In this document: piece by piece, positions 1-9,675 of the stretch
Layout of the letters: the number at the start of each line of letters is the position of its first letter
Numbering within the stretch: position 1 is the first letter of the stretch
DNA from: Phoronis australis
Taxonomy: Eukaryota; Phoronida; Phoronidae
DNA length: 22,075 bases
Reading direction: 5' to 3'
NCBI GenBank assembly: GCA_002633005.1
Contig: NMRA01000564.1
Span: 64,001 to 86,075 of the forward strand
Notes under the pieces: generated by a model
Databases searched by the model: none
Seen by the model: only the letters and a program-made list of their open reading frames with translations
What the model was told of the DNA's origin: nothing
Program-made: the position numbers and the translations under genes

Positions 1-371
1 ATTGTCGTCGGGGGCCGCGAATTCACTCGGGTTTCGCTTTGGCCACAGCACCGTCAGGGCAGAAGTTGTACATTGACAATCATTATTTGAGTAATGTAAA
101 TGTAAATAAAGATTCCCTAACACCTGGCCGTGGGATGGAAATCGAGTTGTTTCACAACAGTTTCTGCCAGCGAGCACTAAATTAGCATGAGCTCACACGG
201 CCTAGGTGTCCCGTCAATTAGTTTTATTGCACCTAAAGCCGGTAACGCAGTGATTTATTCATTGCTGCCTTCTCAAATCATTTGCACTCACGAACACTCC
301 AAAGGCATTACAAATTGCATTGCGAGAATAATTCATTTTGAAACAGAATACTCAGTAGTACTAACGCCAAC

Positions 372-495
372 ATGGCAACTCGCAATCCCGACTTAGGACG
401 AGCTAGAGCTCATCAGTTCGGACTTCCCAGGTGGATCGTTAAGTTTTACAGGCTATCAATTCGAGCAGTAATACAGTGATGAAGAAATACTCTAG
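372..495 (+). pseudogene. P2X7-like protein N-terminus, decayed copy
   Basis: An ATG at 372 opens with MATRNPDLG, which the right arm shares except that its start codon reads GTG. The frame then slips. In another frame, from 433, the codons give GSLSFTGYQFEQ, a stop, then YSDEE. A GYQFEP-like motif followed by acidic residues is typical of the N-terminal part of invertebrate P2X7-like proteins (known from the family). The cysteine-rich zinc domain that should follow is deleted here but survives in the right arm. At least one frameshift and a stop make this a dead fragment. The family name rests mainly on the right-arm copy. Confidence 0.5.
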
Positions 496-559
496 AGAGG
501 CGCCGTAAACAAGCTCAGACCACGGAACGTATGGAGTTATTTGGTAAGCCGGCATTTGT

Positions 560-760
560 CAGGCACTGTCGACGTCTGCAGGCCACAGACACGGAGATGT
601 TTCACGGCCTCGTACTTGCTATTTACAGCGTACAATTCATTCTTCACTACTATGAGCCACTTCCTAAGCATTTCGGACTCTCGAGGTAGTAAAAAAAGGA
701 TATACCCGCTTTTTTCGCAGCTGCTTAGTTCGGACAAGCGGGAACGATGCACCGAAACAT
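560..760 (-). pseudogene. THAP-type zinc-finger domain, decayed copy (left arm)
   Basis: Read on -, ATG at 760 starts MFRCIVPACPN, a C-x4-C pair at the normal THAP N-terminus. A stop follows, then a frameshifted run with GISFF-like residues (GYILFLLPRES in one frame), RKWLIVVKNELYAVNSKYEA with the conserved tryptophan, and HLRVCGLQ near the end. THAP domains coordinate zinc through C-x(2-4)-C...C-x2-H. This copy keeps the third cysteine (CGL) but has Gln where the histidine belongs. The right-arm copy is the reverse: it keeps LHF and has lost that cysteine. Stop, frameshift and lost ligand make it non-functional. It lies antisense to the P2X7-like relic. Confidence 0.7.
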
Positions 761-934
761 AGCGGCATTCACTCTGCATATGAACCACTGACGCCGCTAG
801 CGTCGTTTCTCACCTTAATCACAGGTTAACGCGACACCTCTTGGCAAGGTAAGTTCGACCGAGGCGATGTGGATATAGACCGGTTAAGACGGCAAAAAAG
901 ACTAGTAATTAAATCGGGTGGCATTCTCCTTTAA

Positions 935-1485
935 ACCAACAATCCTGTAGGGCAATTGTCTATATGTACTAAACGTACGCTACAACAAATGTTCAGTATG
1001 TAACCAAATCCATGTACTATTTCCATCCCTTGAACATCGTGAACCACAAGAGAAGTTTCTCTTACTTGTGTGGTAAGAATCACATAGAAATTGACTGAAA
1101 ACTCGAATCTTGAAGAGAATTATGGACGATGGCCCAGTGCTCCGACTAGACAAAGAGATCACGTGGTACAATTAAACCAATAATGGTAGAACAAAGAGGG
1201 TCACTGACAGGAGAATCCAAACAATATGATAACGAGGATTAAGCAGTCTAGCTTACATGAAATAATTTAATACTTAAATACTACCTACACGTGTTGTTTC
1301 ACTGTAAACTAGCTTCGGTATGGCTTCGCAGTTAGCGCATATAAAAGACCTACAGGACAAGCTCTGTTGCCCAGACGGGTGCCGTTTTGGTACATTTATT
1401 TACGTGGCGTTTTGAGACAAATAAACATGCTCTAACTATCTATATACAAAGAATGCAGTAGAGTTTTAACATGAAACTTTCTTAC
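935..1485. other. Non-coding, start of ABC intron 5
   Basis: No conserved exon is visible. The next ABC exon (the DVSKINEG-type segment after the first intracellular loop) is not here, so it should lie left of the window. A 31-codon ORF at 1320-1415 (+) and a TATAAAAG string near 1341 have no supporting context. Confidence 0.5.
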
Positions 1486-1716
1486 TCTGCCATTCTTGCT
1501 GTCAATTCCCCGGCTTGATGCTGGTCATGCCAACTTATCTCCTGTTTCAGAATTGCGTGAAAGAAGTGTCTCCGTATTCGCCTGATCTGACGTTCGGCAG
1601 TCAACGTCCAAAATGTCATGGAGATGTAACCCATGATAAGGACACCGCAGGCTATCCCAATGAAGGCACGAGAGTATCCCGACACGGTTTGAAACAAAGT
1701 GTCGTATTCCAGGTAG
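1486..1716 (-). CDS. ABCB exon 5, TM2 and first intracellular loop
   Basis: The 231-base exon has acceptor GGCATGTTTTGCAG and donor GTAAGAAAG after GCAGA. It encodes YLEYDTLFQTVSGYSRAFIG, then TM2, then RQIRRIRRHFFHAILKQEI and SWHDQHQAGELTARMA. This is near-identical in pattern to human RQIHKIRKQFFHAIMRQEIGW...GELNTRL, the part leading into coupling helix 1, which contacts the ATP-binding domain. The final GA should begin an aspartate codon completed by an exon outside the window. Confidence 0.95.
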
Positions 1717-4529
1717 CTGCAAAACATGCCAAAGGTAAGGACGAGTTTGCTACTAAAGTGCTAAACTGTAAAATTTGTTCCCACGCAAACACATGTCACA
1801 GAAAATTAACAGACTGGAAGGAAATGGTGCTGCTGGGGGCGGGCGATAACAAATCTTCGCTTCAGGAAGGTAAACCATAAAGTTACTTCCATAATTCAGC
1901 ATTTCATTTTCTCCAACCATTCATTTCCACTTCAGAAGCGTCCATTTTGCGTACTATTCTCTGTAGTATCGCCTTTCTCGCCAAGAGACTGCTTTACAAA
2001 GTAGTCCGTAGACGCAAAATGCAGTGTACACTAGAGAAAAAGCCAGTCGTGAAAGTTTTCATTAAACATCTTAGTACATTACACGTGAAGTACATGGTTA
2101 CCCTAGCTTTTCACAGAATTGTCTCGCGTCAGCCCCGAGACCTGTTTCTTGAAGAAACTTTAGCAAAAAGCTGACATTTGTTGGCTTTGACTTTCGGTCT
2201 GTCCAGAGCGCGCTACGAATTTCTGTCTTTTGGCTTCGAGCTGTCGACAGATTTCTGTCTTGTAGCCTTAGCATGACTTTGTGAAACAGGTCATCCGTAG
2301 ACTGGTTTTTGGCCAAAATTTAAAAGACAATAGGCTCTCTGAGAAACAGCAGTCAGAACTCACTCCAGTTCTAGTTGGGCGAGATGTCGCGCGAGGAGGT
2401 TCTTAAACCGAAACTTCGTGTTCTTGTACATAAAGATTCTGATTCATAATGTTTTTTTTTTAATTTCAGTTGGTTTTGAACTGGACTGAAGCGAGACAAG
2501 GTTTTTTTGAATTTTCATAATTTTCCTAAAACACTTTGAGGCCATTGGCTTTTAAATAGCAATGCATCAAACTTTCCTGGGACACCGTTTTCATTGTCCA
2601 GATTATTGTTACACGATGAAAAGACACGTTGTTTTTAGGATTTCTATTTCTGTACCTGAATCAACGATCCTTATTCGTTTTAATTTAATTTGAAACTTAA
2701 TTTCCTTAATCTACAAGCCATGGCGCATCACTTTCAACAGGAAACAGTTACACTGTTGATGTTTCCGTTATTGTCTTGGTTTGTTACATTGGCAATCGAC
2801 TTTCAGTCGACAAAGAAATGTTGGCCAAAAGTTGCTCTGTGTTGCGACGAACACATCTACTTACGCTTGCCGCGTCGGACAGGTTATGTTTCCTGGATTT
2901 TTACAGAGCTCTATAAGTTTTGAAATGTTGTCTTTCACTGGTCCCAGCGGCCTCAGCTGCGGTTCCAGAAAGGCGTTGGCCACCTCTCCGTAAAATAGCA
3001 AATTAATTGGAAACGCGCATCCTGTGACTAAGGAGCCTAATGTACCGAATATCATCAACACAACGTCCAGCTTGTCGGCGAATGCAAACTGAAATAGATG
3101 AACAGAAACAAGTTTGTTGCGCATTTTCAATACACTGTAAGAACAAAAACATTGAAACCAGTTAGTGAGGAAATGAGACTGGCCCTGTACTTTCAATGAG
3201 AGCACGAGATTTTGGCTAGACTTTTCTCGCCTGGAGACAGCTACTGAACTTTACCCAGGTCAACGCAATAACATAGACCTCGTGTTTCGATATCACGTGA
3301 GGACGGTGGCGAGTTTCGAAAGATTCTTGAGTCTACGGCACGCAGTCGTGTGATGAGCTTCGCATTGTACTCAGATGAATAAGTTATAGAAACTCATGAA
3401 AATATTTAAAGCGACATCTGACGCAAAATGCACTGGAACCCGTGCAGACACCGTAATAACAAAATACTATTCTGTTTCCATTTCATTCGTTCATATAACT
3501 TACCAACTCAAAGACACCAACTGATTTTTCGTCTCTTTTCTTTTTCTTTTTCTTCTTGTCATTTGGTTTTCTGAAAATCAGCACAAAACTAGTCATAAAA
3601 TGCTCTCTAAATTTCGCCATTTAGTCATTTTTTCATAAAATTTATTGGAAAATTCCGCAGGTAATTTCTACATTTGAAAACTAATCTCTATCAATGAAGC
3701 GGGAAACCTGTCAAAGTACTCACGGAACCTATTTCTGATGAATGTTTCTGTAGCTCAAGACCCAATCTAGAGCTTGACAAACTGGAGGGCCTTTATATTA
3801 GATTTTTTTGAAAATTTATTAACCATCTGCACAAGTGATAACATTTATATACATTATTTTGAATAAGTACAAATAATTATGTACACTTATGCATGTTTTA
3901 CCCTACATTCACTCATCACATTTTTACACAGCCGGTTGATTGTCCTGATATATTCTCTTGATACGAATAATAGTGAAATAAAAGTGTTGAAAAGTATGCG
4001 CCCATCTGTCCACGAACATTTGACGGTAAATCTATTTTTGTAAATTATAGTACTTCTCAAGGGATTTCTTCTAGATTTCAGTCGATGACCTTACATCCTA
4101 AAGACATTGTTTGTATATGATACCTGGCCAATATTAAGATTATTTAATTAACATTTTCCACAAAGTTACTGCATCCTGTGTGTATGTGTGCCACCTAAAA
4201 CACTATTTGACAGACGGCTTACTTACTTGTCATTTAAATTTTCGTCGACTTCATCGTATTTTTTAGCCATTGCATCCTCAAACGAAAACTTTCTTGAACT
4301 TGGCCTATTGTTGTAGACGACACCTAACGACAAATATGGTAATTATTCGGTACGTATTTGATTTTTCTAATCATCGGAAGCAAGCAGGGGCAAAATAACG
4401 TCAACGCCATATAAGCAATGATAACCTTTACTGAAATATTGTTGGTTTATTCACTACATACATCCATGAACATCTAAACCTCCGTCTCAAGCCATAAGCT
4501 CCAATTCGATTACTCCGGTGACGGTGACA

Positions 4530-4593
<64 letters not shown>

Positions 4594-5070
4594 CGATGAC
4601 GATGACGATGATGATGATGGTGACGATGATGATGATGATGATTATTTTGGTGATGGTGGTGATGGTGATGATAATGATGATGATGATGGTGATGGTGATG
4701 ATGATGATGTTGATAATGACGATGATGATGTTGATAATGACGATGATGGTGGTGATCATGACGATGATGGTGGTTCTGGTGGTGGTAGTGTTAATGGTAG
4801 GCCTAATGGTGTTTATTTCTTAGACCAAATTCACATGTGTGTATTTCGCCTTAAAGCGAAGATTAAATTCAACTTACTGGACGTCCCATTCGTCACAGTG
4901 GTTCCATTTTGTATTTTCAAAAATCCTCCATCGTCTTCGTCCAGCTCTTCCACAGTCGAAAAGCGATGATGATGTATGTAAACATCATCAATTTCGTCCA
5001 CGACATACGCCTCGTTATCTTGACCTTGTTCTGTGTTGGGCTGATGGTGTTGAGCTGTCTGGTGCTCCAT
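1486..5070 (-). CDS. ABCB1-like: ABC transporter subfamily B (P-glycoprotein/MDR type), 5' half, five coding exons
   Basis: A full-length ABCB exporter uses ATP to move hydrophobic drugs, lipids or bile salts out across the plasma membrane. Coding exons on - are 5070-4878, 4323-4227, 3570-3504, 3088-2865 and 1716-1486. Every junction is GT-AG and every phase fits, giving 270 residues plus two bases. Residues 1-118 are cytosolic, with an acidic first half and a seven-lysine tract before KSVGVFEL. About 119-160 is FAFADKLDVV plus TM1. About 161-195 is the outer loop, with possible glycosylation sites NIS and NIT. About 205-235 is TM2 (FIGIACGVLIMGY...FWTLTAERQ). The end is the first intracellular loop, IRRIRRHFFHAILKQEISW...GELTARMA, which closely resembles human ABCB1. 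The remaining membrane helices and both ATP-binding domains must lie left of the window. Orthology within ABCB1/4/5/11 cannot be fixed from this part. No stop or frameshift is seen, so it looks intact. Confidence 0.93.
1717..2864. other. ABCB intron 4, no further gene seen
   Basis: This is 1,148 bases between exons 5 and 4. At 2218-2270 an ATTTCTGTCTT...GGCTTCGAG / ATTTCTGTCTTGTAGCC unit is tandemly repeated twice with a period of about 34. The 72-codon open frame on - at 2098-2316 resembles no family I know and has no splice sites that fit. Confidence 0.6.
2865..3088 (-). CDS. ABCB exon 4, elbow helix, TM1 and outer loop 1
   Basis: The 224-base exon has acceptor TTCATCTATTTCAG and donor GTAAGTAG after CAAGC. 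It encodes FAFADKLDVVLMIFGTLGSL, VTGCAFPINLLFYGEVANAF and a loop with DNISKLIELCKN and GNITCPTRQ. It matches the human FRYSNWLDKLYMVVGTLAAI region. The loop has two NXS/T sites and two cysteines. It ends in phase 2, and the next exon's first C completes an alanine. Confidence 0.93.
3504..3570 (-). CDS. ABCB exon 3, lysine tract and KSVGVFEL
   Basis: The 67-base microexon has acceptor GATTTTCAG and donor GTAAGTTA. One base completes a lysine codon, then 22 codons give KPNDK, a lysine run, RDEKSVGVFEL. It corresponds to KKEKKPTVSVFSMFRYS of human ABCB1, the basic stretch just before the first elbow helix. The next exon continues directly with FAFADKLDV. The fit to the family and to both phases makes it secure despite its size. 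Confidence 0.85.
3571..4226. other. ABCB intron 2, AT-rich, featureless
   Basis: This is 656 bases between exons 3 and 2, AT-rich. I see no exon, repeat or RNA gene in it. Intron 3 (3089-3503) is equally plain. Confidence 0.6.
4227..4323 (-). CDS. ABCB exon 2, linker VVYNNRPSSRKFSF...ENLND
   Basis: The exon is 97 bases. The acceptor is TTTGTCGTTAG, with a modest pyrimidine tract, and the donor is GTAAGTAAG after GACAA. Phases are 2 bases in, 31 codons, 2 bases out. It encodes a polar cytosolic segment containing SSRKFSFEDAMAKKYDEVDE. It is too short and too AT-rich to be found by open-frame length. It was recognised because it closes the phase between its neighbours. A second AG at 4307 would break the frame. 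Confidence 0.75.
4512..4810. repeat. ATG/GAT trinucleotide microsatellite in ABCB intron 1
   Basis: A pure ATG run covers 4530-4592, about 21 units. It is followed by about 200 bases of imperfect GAT, GAC, GGT and AAT triplets. Long open frames across it (poly-Met on +, poly-Ile on -) come from the repeat and are not genes. Length variation between individuals is likely. Confidence 0.97.
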
Positions 5071-5133
5071 ATTGAATAGGTCCTCAAACCCTCTTTATAC
5101 ATACGCTGGTATCCTGGTTATTTTGTTCTGTTT
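4878..5133 (-). CDS. ABCB exon with start codon (5'UTR part 5133-5071, coding 5070-4878)
   Basis: The acceptor is TATTTGTTTCAG ending at 5134 with a good pyrimidine tract, so at least one non-coding exon should lie further right. The start chosen is ATG 5070-5068, with A at -3 and G at +4. An in-frame TAA lies nine codons upstream with no other in-frame ATG between. The 64 codons plus one base are acidic and Gln/His-rich (MEHQTAQHHQPN..., then EELDEDDGGF), with no known domain. The donor after TCC A is GTAAGTTG. The split serine codon (A+GT) joins the next exon. The N-terminal extension is longer than that of human ABCB1. Confidence 0.8.
4917..5102 (-). promoter_or_regulatory. Upstream ORF overlapping the ABCB start codon
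   Basis: Inside the first coding exon, 32 bases before the chosen start, ATG 5102-5100 opens a 61-codon frame in another register (MYKEGLRTYS...). It runs past the main ATG and stops at 4917. Its context is weak (C at -3, T at +4), while the main ATG has A at -3 and G at +4, so leaky scanning is expected. It may damp translation. No sign of a functional peptide is seen. Confidence 0.45.
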
Positions 5134-5631
5134 CTGAAACAAATATACCCTGCCATGATGGTCACGAGCACAAAATTAATGAAATCCATTCGATCACGCA
5201 GTGTTCGTTACTTTCACGAGGATCTGTGTATTTAGAACCAGTCAGTGGTTTCGTAGCTCATAATTGAGTTCTAAGTTAATAGACGTACATACGAATTATT
5301 GCTGACGGAAGAAGGCTCAGATTTACTAAATATTCATATATTATTAAGAGTGAACCTATGAACCTATCAATCCTCGGTGACCACAGAAAGCTCATGACGT
5401 GTACGAAAACAATGCCCGATGAAAATCTTTGCAATTTCCGCAAACAAGAAAGTTTCACCCGATGCTTACAATTCTGTTTCTTCATTCTGTAAGCTAGGCG
5501 TGCGCAGTAAATGACTTCTCAACAAAAGAACAAAATATGAACCAATTCCAAAGTTGATGAATATCGTATTTAAAATTAATGGCCATAGAACTCGTTGTCT
5601 CCCTTACTGGCATTTTGTAACAATGTAATTA
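5134..5631. other. Upstream flank of the ABCB coding region
   Basis: The acceptor at 5134 implies a 5'UTR intron here, so the transporter's promoter and first exon lie further right. I could not place that exon. A strong donor-like GAG|GTAAGAAC on - at 7075-7074 is one candidate end, but nothing ties it to this gene. Confidence 0.4.
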
Positions 5632-6082
5632 AAATCCTGCTCTCAGCGCTGACGTTTCAAAATGGAGAAGTTTTAGGCTCAAAGAAGACGTTAAACACGT
5701 GGCCATTTATTTTCGGTTATATTATGAGACCACTGATACTTCTGTTCTTTGGGTAAAACGTAATTCTGTGACTTTCGCTACGGTTTGTTGTTGCCCGGTT
5801 TGCCGTGGAAGACCACTTATAAGCCACTCGGATGACGGTGCGAATGTGCTGACCGTTGTCAGGCGGCCAGAATCATCATCCCCTGACCGAGTGAAAAAAG
5901 TTAGCGAGCAGACTATGCCAGCACATCAAATAGACGATCTAAAAGACCAGAGAATCAGACGAAAGAGCCATCCGTGGTCTTACACTAAAAGAAATGTAGT
6001 ATATCCTTCGGACACGTCAGGTTTCATCTGCCTCGGGAGTGCGATGTTCTCTCTTTATCGAAATAATCCGACATTGCCCTAA
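5632..6082 (+). other. Unassigned 150-codon open frame
   Basis: This frame runs from after the TAA near 5629 to TAA at 6080-6082 without a stop. It is the longest open stretch outside the microsatellite, and longer than I would expect by chance in DNA this AT-rich. It contains CCCPVCRGRPLIS, RPESSSPDRVKKVSEQ and a basic RIRRKSHPW segment. It has no in-frame ATG near its beginning, so if real it would be an exon or a decayed coding piece. No family is recognised. It lies on the strand opposite the transporter. Confidence 0.25.
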
Positions 6083-9048
6083 AAATCGTTCTATTGTACA
6101 TTGTGATTGGAAAAGAGTGTTAAGAAGTCGACACTCAGCGCTAAGTAACATACCGTTTACTTCCCACAGCAACTTTGACGCTTAGAAGAATCATGAAACG
6201 TTATCACTGTTGTGAAGAACAACGCCTTCAAGCCCAACCTAGCAACGATAATCTCAGATCTTACTATTCTAATATGTGGAACCATAAGTAGGAAGGGCTG
6301 AGACTGCCCTTGACCGAAAATTTATTCTGAGCTAATGATGAGAAATACAAGCTTTCAAAAACAAGAAATCTAAACACAAGTTTAAATAGGACTTTTAAAT
6401 TCAAGTAGTACCGTTAACACTAGAGTTGACGTGAGGATTCTTATAGAACTAACACTTGAAAAGTTACTTGTCTTTTTCAATACGGGTATACAAGCCTGTA
6501 TGTCCTCGACAACGTTGCTTTTTCCGGGAAAGCAATAGTCACAGACATTGGTAAATTCAAAACTAGTCGCAAGCAAGAGGGCTAAAGGTGGGTGTTTGCC
6601 CTCTTGTCCAAATCACCCGTTCAAAAACTGATCATAGTTCAAAAATTCGTCCTAAACGTTATATTGGGAAGAAAGCACATGGTTTAACAAGTTTTACGTC
6701 AAAGCAGGCATGGGCGATTTTTTGAAACGTGGGTCTTTCAACGGAAAACACATTATGAAACATAAATGGATGTTTGGTTAGATGACAATTCAACACAAAT
6801 AATGATATAGTGATTAAGGCCCATGGGCGTATATTTTGGGATCTGTGAACGAAATTCGCCTGTAAGAACGTGAGGAACGCCATCAAATCATTTGCAGCGG
6901 ACATACAATATACATCAAGCAGCTGATCAGAGCCACCATCAAGGGCCCGGGTATATGCAGATTTCGTGATCTTCTTGTCAAATTACCAAATATAATGTGG
7001 TGGTGTTGAATCACCGAAAAACACTGCAGGCTGATAGATGGACATGTCCCTGAAAGAAGTCGTGTTCTTACCTCAACCTTAATACGCAATTCCTCGCCGC
7101 TTAAATTTCTGTGGTCTCACAGTTATGCTACGATCTATCAAGTACTCACTCTACCATACGGAAACTGATCAGACGGGTGCTTGTGCACTTGGATGTCGCG
7201 TTATCAAAACTTTATCAGACAAATGAGGCATCGGCTTTGTGTGCACTGAGGCTCTATGTTGATCTACATGGCAGATTTATTCACCAAATGAGCTTATGGG
7301 CGGGAGAGATTAAAGTTGGAGTTTGATGTTTGATTCCACATAAACGCAGTTAGAGTCTGGCAATATATGTCGATAGCGCATTTAGTTTTAATTGCGTCAC
7401 TTTTTGAACTATTTTTGATACATGCGATACGATATCTGTGGAATGTGCCTTTGGCACACATCCAAATGGCGGAGGACTTTATAAAACCTGAATGCACGAG
7501 ACAGACATTCATATCTCCAACTGTTAAAATATGTACCCTGTGATATTTGCACCAACATAGAATTAATGTTTCGCTTTCGTACAAATTCCTCGATGAGTAG
7601 TTTCTGTTGTGGACATGTGGATGAACTGAAACGATGTCAAGTCGTGTGGGACAGATTAAAGATCCAGTGGTGTCTCACGGTTATGGGAAATAACTTAATT
7701 AAGAAGAATAACTTGAGAAAGAAAAGGTCCTGCCGACAGCATAGCCAAGACGTGTTATTTTTGCCTATTAAGGAAAATCATAGTTTTTGCGGCCGAAAAT
7801 CGCAATGTTGTCGAATGATTTAGACTCTTTTACGTTATTAGCTCTGACCCGAGTTATTACAAATACCCAAATCTATCTGTTGTCTGCCACACATTCGTTG
7901 AAATCAAGGTGGGTGTTTTCTTTCAATCTAAAGATTTGATTGAAGTATTCTACTATTTTTAAAACGCGTGATTCGACTCAGCGGTGAAACGTTCGGTTGC
8001 CGATGCGGTGGAGTATTTCGATTCCTTGTTACTCATGCCAATTTCTGTAAAATTACTCATCTCGCTGAGAATATCCCTTTAATTTATAAAACTGTTATAA
8101 CATGGCAGAGAGAGAATATGAGTGTTCACGTGCCAGAAGCGTTCGTTTGAAAACAGTAATATTCAAACGCCATGTGAATAAAAAAGCATGTCGTGAACAC
8201 GTCCACTAAAACAAGAAACTGTAGGAACACCGCATTTATCCACCTTCACTCTTATCAGGCTTCTATTGTGAGTCAGCATGCGTGAATAATAGGCTGATAA
8301 GCCACCTCTGGAACTACTTTTGGCTGAATGGATGACCAGGCCATAAAATGATAATTAGCCAAGAGCAGTTACTATAATGCAACAAAGAATAATGTCTTGC
8401 ATCACCTAGCCTTGGTGGAAAGCTTTATACTGTATTGGCTCAAACAAACGCTTAGAAAAATTCATTTCACGGTGAGGGGACGCTTATTGTAGTGAGCCTA
8501 CGGCAGTTGAAACCCGGTTTCCCAAACGGGTAAAATCGGAAGCTAGGATTCATCAAATTTACGNATCCGTCAGGCACATTTGCTGCCTCGTTTTCGTGAC
8601 ACTGGGGCTTCACATGTTTTGTGTTGTTGTCTGGTTCTTTACAATTTTTTCGCGGTTGCATTACTCTATTCGTCTTTCCAATGCCATTGAAGTATTCCTG
8701 CTGCCCTGTGGGCTGCATCTCCGACGTGAAAAAAGTTTGATAAATTGGACAAATACCCGTGGATGCGTGACTCTGAAATTCTTCGCCTTCCCGGCATCAA
8801 TGAGAGACACGAAAATGTACCTGACTTCCAAAACTAGATTACGCTTTCTTATCTCCCGGACAAAGGAGAGTTCTATCGCCGTGTAATCCGGGACTGCCCT
8901 ATTGACCTGTCGTCAGGATTTTGACCGGCTGGCGGCTTGACTGACCAAATAAAACGCAGCATTCTTGACACACCTTCGTCTGCGTTTCCAAGCCGCCATT
9001 TTACCGGACAAACAACACGGCTGTAGTTCAAGAAATTGTGCGATAAGA
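6083..9048. other. Gene-poor stretch, nothing recognised
   Basis: About 3 kb with only short open frames (the longest about 96 codons at 7294-7584 on -), none with a recognisable motif or a coherent splice pattern. The phrase GGT(C/GT)TCAC(A/G)GTTATG occurs twice, near 7112 and 7669. An ambiguous base (n) stands at 8564, inside an 83-codon Gln/Asn-rich open frame on - (8467-8718) that I cannot assign. Confidence 0.5.
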
Positions 9049-9400
9049 ATGGTGAAGCGGTGTCGCTATAGAGCGGTGTAATTCCGACAGCCATTATGCA
9101 GCTAGAGAAGAATATCCCGTCGCTTTTTGGGCATTCCCTAAACCGAAAAGTGTTTGTGTAACCGATGGCTCAAACTGTGTGGACGGCCACACGAGCAGCT
9201 GAACTTGGCAATGCTGCTTGATTACTTGAAGGTTAAACACAAATATATTTGTTCCAAGATACGTACTTTTCCTTTTACTAACTACAGTGTATTCCTATCT
9301 GATTTCGATTCCGGAGTTTCACTCGTCTGGCCGCATTTGTCTCGGCACGTGGTGGATCCCAGCACTAGCCCTACATGTAGCTGTAGTCCCCGGAAAATGT
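9049..9400 (+). pseudogene. Third THAP-domain relic, of a different THAP family
   Basis: ATG 9049 starts MVKRCRYRA. After a one-base slip comes CNSDSHYAAREEYPVAFWAF and PKPK. After a second slip comes CNRWLKLCGRPHEQLN and, later, HKYICSK. The order C...C...FWAFPKP...RWLKLCGRPHEQLN...C is the pattern of THAP zinc fingers with a C-x(2-4)-C...W...C-x2-H-F core. A second C-x2-H-V-V-D-like piece (SRHVVDPSTSP, near 9340-9375) suggests that about 80-100 bases were inserted between the third cysteine and the histidine, or that the end was duplicated. Two or three frameshifts mean it is not functional. Its RWLKLCGRPHEQ core differs from the arm THAPs, so it is a separate family. Such domains occur in P-element-like transposases and in host proteins. 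Confidence 0.7.
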
Positions 9401-9675
9401 TGTTTTTAAGGACATTTTTATTATTTTTCAATTTTGTCAGAATGGGCGTGTCGTTTTGTTTCTTAGCAAATGTGATGTGCATTCTTTTATTATTCATATA
9501 CCCGTAGGATAGCATTCAACTGAACTTCTATCCAAAATTCACAGAGTTCGATCGGCACACGGGAGGCACTGGATTTCTGAACTCAAAGCCTTATTCGAAC
9601 TGTTGTCACCAAAAAATAAACAGTTAAAATACGTTTTGTTGAGAACCTCTATGCGGTAATGTTAACATTTTCCAG

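Larger units (their letters stand above)
1..934 (+). mobile_element. Left arm of a long inverted repeat (THAP / P2X7-like repeat family)
   Basis: Read on +, this block aligns with the reverse complement of about 15686-17000. By eye, roughly four bases in five match over the best stretches, for example 111-330 against the complement of 16660-16880. Shared landmarks are CCGTCAG near 52, TTTCACAACAG near 150, TTAGCATGAGCTCACACGG near 182, ATGGCAACTCGCAATCCCG at 372 and GGCATTCTCCTTTAA at 920-934, where similarity stops. The match runs to base 1, so the arm probably continues outside the window. Relative to the right arm it lacks about 300 bases covering the zinc domain and has a short extra stretch near 470-520. 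It holds a P2X7-like N-terminal relic (+) and a THAP relic (-). If the ABC gene continues leftwards, the arm sits in that gene's fifth intron. Confidence 0.85.

Noticed and set aside
980-1171. Next ABCB exon (after GELTARMA) within 1-1485
   Set aside because: No frame on - shows the expected DVSKINEG-like sequence with an acceptor in phase.
1320-1415. 31-codon ORF overlapping TATAAAAG
   Set aside because: The TATA-like string lies inside the ORF rather than upstream, with no homologue recognised.
1515-1880. 121-codon frame on + strand
   Set aside because: It is antisense to ABCB exon 5 and runs into the intron. The exon on - has strong family identity.
4487-4823. Open frames of about 90-100 codons on both strands (poly-Met and poly-Ile)
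   Set aside because: They are pure read-through of the ATG triplet microsatellite inside ABCB intron 1.
7070-7089. Strong donor GAG|GTAAGAAC on -, possible first exon of ABCB
   Set aside because: There is no evidence of a transcript start or phase link. It is only a possible 5'UTR exon end.
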